Source of the DNA: Methyloceanibacter sp.
GTDB lineage: Bacteria; Pseudomonadota; Alphaproteobacteria; Rhizobiales; Methyloligellaceae
Assembly (NCBI GenBank): GCA_030064755.1
Contig: JASJEH010000022.1
Span: 1 to 41,142, forward strand
DNA length: 41,142 nucleotides
Direction: 5' to 3'
Part shown: piece after piece, positions 31,252 to 41,142 of the stretch
Layout: every line of letters begins with the position of its first letter
Numbering within the stretch: position 1 is the first letter of the stretch
The notes under the pieces: model-generated
Databases searched by the model: none
Told to the model about the DNA's origin: nothing
Seen by the model: only the letters and a program-made list of their open reading frames with translations
Made by a program: the position numbers and the translations under genes

Positions 31252-31288
31252 GCCTGGACCGTCCCCATTTGTATGGGTCGGCCCAGGC
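31252..31288 (+). terminator. rplL-rpoB intergenic attenuator-like hairpin
   Basis: Stem built from GCCTGG/CCAGGC, CCG/CGG and CCCAT/ATGGG, with loop TTGT and small mismatches. It lies 28 bases after the rplL stop and 100 before rpoB. Enteric bacteria have a partial terminator in the same place that lowers rpoBC expression relative to ribosomal protein genes. There is no T-run, so a processing or attenuation role is inferred. Confidence 0.55.
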
Positions 31289-31387
31289 TTCTAACCCATC
31301 TGAATTCGTGTGACGTGACGGTTCCCCTGAGTTTCCGCTAAGGCGGGGGTTGAGGAGAGCGGTTGCGGCGAGCTTTGAGAGGACCAC

Positions 31388-34300
31388 ATGGCGCAAACGA
31401 ACGGTCACAAGCGATATCGGAAGTTTTTTGGCCACATCACGGAAGTGGCCGAGATGCCGAACCTCATCGAGGTTCAGAAGCAGTCTTACGATCAGTTCCT
31501 CATGGTGGAAGAGCCGGAAGGCGGCCGCGGGGACGAGGGGCTGCAGTCTGTCTTTCGTTCTGTGTTTCCGATCAAGGACTTCGGCGAACGGGCTCAACTT
31601 GAGTTTGTACGCTACGCCTTCGAAGCGCCGAAATACGATGTGGATGAGTGCCAGCAGCGCGACATGACATACGCAGCGCCGCTGAAGGTCACGCTGCGCC
31701 TCATTGTGTTCGATGTGAACGAAGAGACGGGCGCGCGGTCCGTCAAGGATATCAAGGAGCAAGACGTCTATATGGGCGACATGCCACTGATGACGTCGAA
31801 CGGTACGTTCGTCATCAATGGCACCGAGCGTGTGATCGTCTCGCAGATGCACCGTTCGCCGGGCGTGTTTTTCGACCACGATCGCGGCAAGACCCATTCC
31901 TCTGGCAAGCTGCTGTTTGCGGCGCGCATCATTCCCTATCGCGGATCCTGGCTCGACTTCGAGTTCGACGCCAAAGACATCGTTCATGTCCGCATCGACC
32001 GGCGCCGTAAGCTGCCGGTGACAACGCTGCTTTATGCGTTGGGCCTTGATGACGAAGAGATTCTGTCGACCTTTTACGACCGGATCACGCTGAAGGCGGC
32101 GAAGAACGGCTGGAAGATGCCGTTCAATTCGGAGCGGATGCGCGGCATCAAGCCGTCCACGGATCTCGTCGATGCGAAGACCGGCAAGGTCGCGATCGAG
32201 GCTGGCCGCAAGATCACAGCGCGCCTGGCGCGGAAGCTTTCCGAGGAAGGCTTGAAGGAGCTGTTGGTCCAGGACGAGGATCTGTTTGGCCGTTATCTCG
32301 CCGAGGACATCATCAATATGGAGTCCGGCGAAATCTATGGCGAGGCCGGAGAGGAGATCGACGAGAAGCTGCTGGAGACTCTGAAGGAGCTCAAGCTCAA
32401 GGAGATCCCAATTCTCGACATCGACCACGTCAACGTGGGTGCCTTCATTCGCAACACGCTTGCGATCGATAAAAACTCCAACACGGATGAGGCGCTGCTC
32501 GATGTTTACCGGGTGATGCGCCCAGGTGAGCCGCCGACCCCTGAAGCTGCACAGACGCTGTTCAACGGCATCTTCTTCGACGCCGAGCGCTACGATCTTT
32601 CCTCTGTCGGCCGTGTAAAGATGAATATGCGCCTCGACCTCGACGCGCCCGACACAATGCGGACGCTGCGCAAGGAGGACATCCTTGCTGTCATTAAGAC
32701 GCTGGTCGACCTGCGTGATGGCAAGGGCGAGATCGACGACATCGACCATCTCGGCAACCGGCGTGTGCGTTCGGTTGGTGAGCTGATGGAGAACCAGTAC
32801 CGGGTCGGCCTGTTGCGTATGGAGCGGGCGATCAAGGAGCGTATGAGTTCGGTCGATATCGATACGGTGATGCCGCAAGACCTCATCAACGCGAAGCCCG
32901 CGGCTGCCGCCGTGCGCGAGTTCTTCGGGTCATCGCAGTTGTCGCAGTTCATGGACCAGACGAACCCGCTTTCGGAGATCACCCACAAGCGGCGCTTGTC
33001 GGCGCTTGGGCCGGGTGGTCTAACCCGCGAGCGTGCAGGTTTCGAGGTGCGCGACGTCCATCCGACCCACTATGGCCGTATCTGCCCGATTGAGACGCCC
33101 GAAGGTCCGAATATTGGCCTGATCAACTCGCTCGCCACGTTCGCGCGGGTGAACAAGTACGGCTTCATCGAGAGCCCGTACCGGCGCGTGGTGAAGGGCA
33201 AGGTCACGGACGAGGTCGTCTATCTGTCCGCCATGGAAGAGGCCCGCTACATCATCGCCCAGGCGAACGCAGCGCTCAAGAACGATGGCAGCTTCGAAGA
33301 GGATCTCATTGTCTGCCGTCACGCGGGCGATGTTGAGCTGTACCCGCGGGAACGTGTCGATCTCATCGACGTGTCGCCCAAGCAGCTCGTGTCTGTTGCC
33401 GCGGCCCTGATCCCATTCCTCGAGAACGACGACGCGAACCGCGCTCTCATGGGGTCGAACATGCAGCGCCAGGCTGTGCCTTTGCTTATGGCGGAAGCCC
33501 CGCTGGTTGGCACGGGCATGGAATCTGTCGTTGCGCGGGACTCTGGCGCGGCGATTAGTGCGCGCCGGACCGGCGTGGTCGATCAGGTGGACGCGACCCG
33601 CATCGTTATCCGCGCGACGGAAGAGACCGACCCCTCAAAGTCTGGCGTCGACATCTACAATTTGCGCAAGTTCCAGCGTTCGAACCAAAACACGTGTATC
33701 AATCAGCGGCCGCTGGTGCGTGTGGGTGATTCCATCCAGGCCGGCGAGATCATCGCTGATGGGCCGTCGACCGACCTTGGCGAGCTCGCGCTCGGTAAGA
33801 ACGTGCTCGTCGCCTTCATGCCGTGGATGGGCTACAATTTCGAGGACTCCATCCTCATCTCCGAGCGCGTTGTGCGCGATGACGTGTTCACCTCGATCCA
33901 TATCGAAGAGTTCGAGGTTATGGCGCGCGACACCAAGCTCGGGCCGGAAGAAATCACGCGCGACATTCCGAACGTCTCCGAAGAGGCCCTGAAGAACCTC
34001 GACGAGGCGGGTATCGTCTATATCGGCGCCGAAGTGCAGCCGGGCGACATCCTGGTCGGTAAGATCACGCCGAAGGGCGAGAGCCCGATGACCCCGGAAG
34101 AGAAGCTGCTGCGCGCGATCTTCGGCGAAAAGGCGTCCGACGTACGCGACACCTCGCTGAAGTTACCGCCGGGTGTGGCCGGAACGGTCGTCGAGGTTCG
34201 GGTGTTCAACCGCCACGGCATCGAGAAAGACGAGCGCGCCATGGCGATTGAGCGGGAGGAGATCGAGCGTCTCGCCAAGGACCGCGACGACGAAATGGCG

Positions 34301-35518
34301 ATCCTGGATCGCAACGTTTACGCGCGTCTGCGCGACGTCTTGCTGCATAAGATCGTCGCCAAGGGGCCGAAGGCGGTAAAGAAGGACGCCAAGCTCACCG
34401 AGGCCATGCTTGAGGAGCTCCCGCGCAGCCAGTGGTGGGAGATCGCGCTCAAGAACGAGAAGGCGATGAGCGAGGTCGAGGCGATCGGCCGTCAATACGA
34501 CGAAGCCAAGAAGCGCCTCGAGCAACGCTTCGTCGATAAAGTCGACAAGCTTCAGCGCGGCGATGAGCTGCCGCCGGGCGTCATGAAGATGGTCAAGGTC
34601 TTCGTCGCCGTGAAGCGTAAGATCCAGCCGGGCGACAAAATGGCTGGCCGTCACGGCAACAAGGGTGTGATCTCACAGATCGTGCCCGTTGAGGACATGC
34701 CTTATCTCGAAGACGGTCAGGCCGTGGATATCGTGCTGAACCCGCTCGGCGTGCCGAGCCGCATGAATGTCGGTCAGATTCTCGAGACTCATCTGGGCTG
34801 GGCCTGTCGCGGGCTTGGCGAGAAGATCGGTCAGGCTCTTGAGGAGTATCACGAGACCAGCAAGCCCAAGCCGGTGAAGGATCTGCTGAAGACGATCTAT
34901 GGCTCCGACAAAGCCGTTACGGGTTTGGCGGACGATCAGTTGATCGAAGTGAGCCAGGACCTCTCTCGGGGCGTTCCGGTTGCAACACCGGTGTTCGATG
35001 GTGCGCATGAGGCCGACGTTTCGGACCTCCTCGAAGTGGCAGGCTACGACCCGTCCGGTCAGGTGACGCTGTATGACGGCCGGTCTGGCGAGCCATTCGA
35101 ACGCAAGGTGACCGTTGGCTACATCTATATGCTGAAGTTGCATCACCTCGTGGATGACAAGATTCACGCCCGTTCGATCGGCCCCTACAGCCTAGTGACC
35201 CAGCAGCCGTTGGGCGGTAAGGCGCAGTTTGGCGGTCAGCGGTTCGGTGAAATGGAAGTGTGGGCGCTTGAGGCTTACGGCGCCGCGTACACGCTCCAGG
35301 AAATGCTGACCGTGAAGTCGGACGATGTCGCGGGCCGCACCAAGGTCTATGAGGCAATCGTCCGTGGCGACGACACATTCGAGGCCGGTATCCCGGAATC
35401 GTTCAACGTGCTCGTCAAGGAAATGCGTGCATTGGGACTAAATGTCGAACTGGTGCAGCCGAAGCCGGATGAAGCGCAACCGCAAGCCATGCAGTTGCCC
35501 AAGCCGGCGGCGGAGTAA
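31388..35518 (+). CDS. rpoB: DNA-directed RNA polymerase subunit beta
   Basis: 1376 residues, normal for this class. Seen: the rifampicin-pocket region [20 protein letters not shown] and [20 protein letters not shown], with resistance-associated positions in the ancestral form apart from the class-typical Thr in DQTNP, then [20 protein letters not shown]. Further catalytic and switch motifs are [40 protein letters not shown] and [20 protein letters not shown]. No frameshift or intein is seen. The start at 31388 has GAGAGGA just upstream. Followed by rpoC after 81 bases. Confidence 0.99.
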   Translation: MAQTNGHKRYRKFFGHITEVAEMPNLIEVQKQSYDQFLMVEEPEGGRGDEGLQSVFRSVFPIKDFGERAQLEFVRYAFEAPKYDVDECQQRDMTYAAPLKVTLRLIVFDVNEETGARSVKDIKEQDVYMGDMPLMTSNGTFVINGTERVIVSQMHRSPGVFFDHDRGKTHSSGKLLFAARIIPYRGSWLDFEFDAKDIVHVRIDRRRKLPVTTLLYALGLDDEEILSTFYDRITLKAAKNGWKMPFNSERMRGIKPSTDLVDAKTGKVAIEAGRKITARLARKLSEEGLKELLVQDEDLFGRYLAEDIINMESGEIYGEAGEEIDEKLLETLKELKLKEIPILDIDHVNVGAFIRNTLAIDKNSNTDEALLDVYRVMRPGEPPTPEAAQTLFNGIFFDAERYDLSSVGRVKMNMRLDLDAPDTMRTLRKEDILAVIKTLVDLRDGKGEIDDIDHLGNRRVRSVGELMENQYRVGLLRMERAIKERMSSVDIDTVMPQDLINAKPAAAAVREFFGSSQLSQFMDQTNPLSEITHKRRLSALGPGGLTRERAGFEVRDVHPTHYGRICPIETPEGPNIGLINSLATFARVNKYGFIESPYRRVVKGKVTDEVVYLSAMEEARYIIAQANAALKNDGSFEEDLIVCRHAGDVELYPRERVDLIDVSPKQLVSVAAALIPFLENDDANRALMGSNMQRQAVPLLMAEAPLVGTGMESVVARDSGAAISARRTGVVDQVDATRIVIRATEETDPSKSGVDIYNLRKFQRSNQNTCINQRPLVRVGDSIQAGEIIADGPSTDLGELALGKNVLVAFMPWMGYNFEDSILISERVVRDDVFTSIHIEEFEVMARDTKLGPEEITRDIPNVSEEALKNLDEAGIVYIGAEVQPGDILVGKITPKGESPMTPEEKLLRAIFGEKASDVRDTSLKLPPGVAGTVVEVRVFNRHGIEKDERAMAIEREEIERLAKDRDDEMAILDRNVYARLRDVLLHKIVAKGPKAVKKDAKLTEAMLEELPRSQWWEIALKNEKAMSEVEAIGRQYDEAKKRLEQRFVDKVDKLQRGDELPPGVMKMVKVFVAVKRKIQPGDKMAGRHGNKGVISQIVPVEDMPYLEDGQAVDIVLNPLGVPSRMNVGQILETHLGWACRGLGEKIGQALEEYHETSKPKPVKDLLKTIYGSDKAVTGLADDQLIEVSQDLSRGVPVATPVFDGAHEADVSDLLEVAGYDPSGQVTLYDGRSGEPFERKVTVGYIYMLKLHHLVDDKIHARSIGPYSLVTQQPLGGKAQFGGQRFGEMEVWALEAYGAAYTLQEMLTVKSDDVAGRTKVYEAIVRGDDTFEAGIPESFNVLVKEMRALGLNVELVQPKPDEAQPQAMQLPKPAAE

Positions 35519-35599
35519 GCGTCAAGCCCCGACGCTTCGAAACGGACCAGTTGTAGACAACCGAAGGGCGGCGGCCCCGCCCATTTGGAGACAAGCAGA

Positions 35600-39847
<4,248 letters not shown>

Positions 39848-39866
39848 GGCTAGAAGTAGATATAAG

Positions 39867-39906
39867 GGGCCAAGCGGCAAAACCGGCAAAAAACGGTGCT
39901 TGGCCC
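39867..39906 (+). terminator. Hairpin following rpoC
   Basis: Perfect 9-bp stem GGGCCAAGC/GCTTGGCCC with a 22-base loop, 20 bases after the rpoC stop. The bases after it are TCGATTT, only weakly T-rich. Likely the end of the rpoBC transcript. Confidence 0.6.
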
Positions 39907-39928
39907 TCGATTTCAGGTGCTTGAACCC

Positions 39929-39958
39929 TTGACGTTTCGAGAAATGGCCTGATACAAC
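39929..39958 (+). promoter_or_regulatory. Promoter of the rpsL (str) operon
   Basis: TTGACG (39929-39934), an 18-base spacer and TACAAC (39953-39958), predicting transcription from about 39965. It lies just after the rpoC terminator hairpin and about 315 bases before the rpsL start. Confidence 0.65.
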
Positions 39959-40272
39959 GCGGCCACTTTTCGCGGCAGGCGGTAGCCCACCGAAAGGATG
40001 CCCATTGGGAGATAGTGCCCAGCGGGCGCGGGTTAGACGCTGCCGGACTAACCGGGATCAAATCGGGGTCATGATCTGAGGGGTTTCCCTCAAGATCCTC
40101 TGCATTAGGCGCTGAAGAACGCGAGGGATGACTCGCAGCTTCAGCTCTTGTGTTTTGGGCAATCCGCGCAGCCTCGGTATTGGGCGTGGTCGCCCGCATG
40201 GTTTTGGGCATTCTTGCCCAGTGATGAATGAGGCGGTTTCGCCGTCGCAAACGATTGGACGCTAGGGCTGCT

Positions 40273-40644
40273 ATGCCAACGATTCAGCAATTGATCCGGA
40301 AGCCACGCAAGGTGCCGGTGAAGCGCAATAAGGTGCCGGCCATGCAGGCCTGCCCGCAGAAGCGGGGGGTTTGTACCCGCGTGTACACAACGACCCCGAA
40401 GAAGCCGAACTCGGCTCTCCGGAAGGTGGCTCGCGTGCGCCTGACCAACCAGCAGGAAGTGACGAGCTACATCCCGGGTGAGGGTCACAATCTCCAGGAG
40501 CACTCCGTGGTGATGATCCGTGGCGGCCGTGTGAAGGATCTTCCAGGCGTGCGCTATCACATCATTCGCGGCGTACTCGACACACAAGGCGTTAGCGCCC
40601 GTCGTCAGCGGCGCTCGAAATACGGAGCCAAGCGGCCCAAGTAG
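40273..40644 (+). CDS. rpsL: 30S ribosomal protein S12
   Basis: 123 residues from the ATG at 40273. [39 protein letters not shown] and [16 protein letters not shown] are the conserved decoding-centre segments. The Lys residues of the streptomycin-related TPKKPNS and VKDLP motifs are in the wild-type form. The stretch [14 protein letters not shown] differs from the TNGFEV form I expect. First gene of the str operon; rpsG follows after 41 bases. Confidence 0.98.
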   Translation: MPTIQQLIRKPRKVPVKRNKVPAMQACPQKRGVCTRVYTTTPKKPNSALRKVARVRLTNQQEVTSYIPGEGHNLQEHSVVMIRGGRVKDLPGVRYHIIRGVLDTQGVSARRQRRSKYGAKRPK

Positions 40645-40685
40645 TGGGGCGCTTTTTTGGTTTTTAAGGAACGGATTGAAGCGAT

Positions 40686-41142
40686 ATGTCCAGGCGGCAC
40701 AAAGCTGACAAGCGGGAGATCATTCCCGATCCCAAGTTTGGGGATCAGGTGCTCACCAAGTTCATGAACTCCATCATGCTGGACGGCAAGAAGTCTGCCG
40801 CCGAGCGGATCGTTTATGGCGCGCTCGACCAGATGGAAGAGAAGGTCAAGCAGAACCCGATTGAGCTGTTCCATCAGGCTTTGCAGAACGTAATGCCGGC
40901 AATCGAGGTGCGTTCCCGCCGTGTCGGCGGCGCGACCTATCAGGTCCCTGTCGAGGTGCGTGTAGACCGCCGCCAGGCCCTTGCCATTCGCTGGATTATA
41001 GCCGCTGCCCGTGGCCGCAACGAGAACACGATGGTCGAGCGGCTGTCGGGTGAACTTCTCGATGCCGTGAACAATCGCGGATCTGCCGTTAAGAAGCGCG
41101 AGGACACGCACCGGATGGCTGAGGCCAACCGCGCCTTCTCGC
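40686..41142 (+). CDS. rpsG: 30S ribosomal protein S7 (partial, runs off the window)
   Basis: 152 residues are visible from the ATG at 40686 to the edge, nearly the whole of an expected 156-residue protein. [60 protein letters not shown] and [16 protein letters not shown] are the signature segments. It binds the 3' domain of 16S rRNA. The C-terminal few residues lie beyond the window; fusA and tuf are expected to follow but are not seen. Confidence 0.97.
   Translation, partial: MSRRHKADKREIIPDPKFGDQVLTKFMNSIMLDGKKSAAERIVYGALDQMEEKVKQNPIELFHQALQNVMPAIEVRSRRVGGATYQVPVEVRVDRRQALAIRWIIAAARGRNENTMVERLSGELLDAVNNRGSAVKKREDTHRMAEANRAFS

Larger units (their letters stand above)
39848..40272 (+). other. 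rpoC-rpsL intergenic region with terminator, promoter and hairpin-rich leader
   Basis: 425 bases. In order: a hairpin after rpoC (39867-39906), a promoter (39929-39958), and an untranslated leader of about 310 bases with at least five successive stem-loops: GGTTAG/CTAACC (40031-40053), GATCT-GAGGG/CCCTC-AGATC (40073-40097), GCTGAAG...GCGAG/CTCGC...CTTCAGC (40111-40145), GGGCG/CGCCC (40182-40195) and TGGGCA/TGCCCA (40205-40220). The leader is longer than needed to initiate translation. A regulatory role is inferred. Confidence 0.6.

Noticed and set aside
30854-32878. A 674-residue minus-strand reading frame opposite rplL and rpoB.
   Set aside because: It is antisense to two well-conserved genes, and long antisense frames are common in GC-rich DNA with this codon use. 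The predicted protein has no recognisable motif.

Overview
The window looks like a chromosomal segment of a GC-rich alphaproteobacterium, most likely a methylotrophic member of the Hyphomicrobiales (Rhizobiales). Three things suggest this: PQQ-cofactor genes (pqqC, pqqD, pqqE) lie near two periplasmic binding proteins of types associated with PQQ-dependent alcohol dehydrogenases; the core genes rlmB, tRNA, secE-nusG, rplKAJL, rpoBC and rpsL-rpsG follow the usual bacterial order; and the ribosomal and RNA polymerase proteins are alphaproteobacterial in type. The genus is inferred, not shown. I see no insertion sequence, prophage, integrase or CRISPR array.

Layout. Bases 1-2.9 kb (minus strand) hold a truncated DUF3307 membrane protein, a CHASE2-type class III adenylate cyclase and a small secreted protein. 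Bases 3-4.7 kb (plus) hold an HECCH metallopeptidase-like membrane protein and an MxaJ/XoxJ-like binding protein. This converges on a second, ABC-type binding protein of the PQQ alcohol dehydrogenase system (minus). Bases 6.3-8.6 kb carry three tandem, clearly paralogous multi-pass membrane proteins. Bases 8.8-11 kb (minus) carry pqqC-pqqD-pqqE, divergent from oxyR, which is followed by a sodium:solute symporter-family gene. pqqA and pqqB are not present here.

Bases 13.9-26.5 kb are an envelope-rich region of mostly uncharacterised genes: a secreted protein, a DedA/VTT membrane protein, an S10 carboxypeptidase-like protein, a lipoprotein, a 721-residue Ala/Ser/Gly/Arg-rich membrane-anchored protein, Cys-rich small secreted proteins, an acidic beta-helix-like repeat protein, a Nudix hydrolase, tRNA-Thr, an outer-membrane barrel, and a DUF1469-like/DUF883 stress-membrane pair.

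Bases 26.5-41.1 kb are the information-processing core: rlmB (minus), then tRNA-Tyr, tRNA-Gly, tRNA-Trp, secE, nusG, rplK, rplA, rplJ, rplL, rpoB, rpoC, and, behind a separate promoter and a long structured leader, rpsL and rpsG (cut by the window end). Several spacers in this block carry strong hairpins (before tRNA-Tyr, rplA-rplJ, rplL-rpoB, rpoC-rpsL) that probably regulate expression.

The most interesting signals are the OxyR/pqqCDE divergent arrangement with no pqqA or pqqB, the unrecognised large envelope protein, the acidic repeat protein, a consensus promoter followed at once by a terminator upstream of tRNA-Tyr, and the multi-hairpin leader of the rpsL operon. No regulatory claim here is tested; all rest on sequence reading alone.
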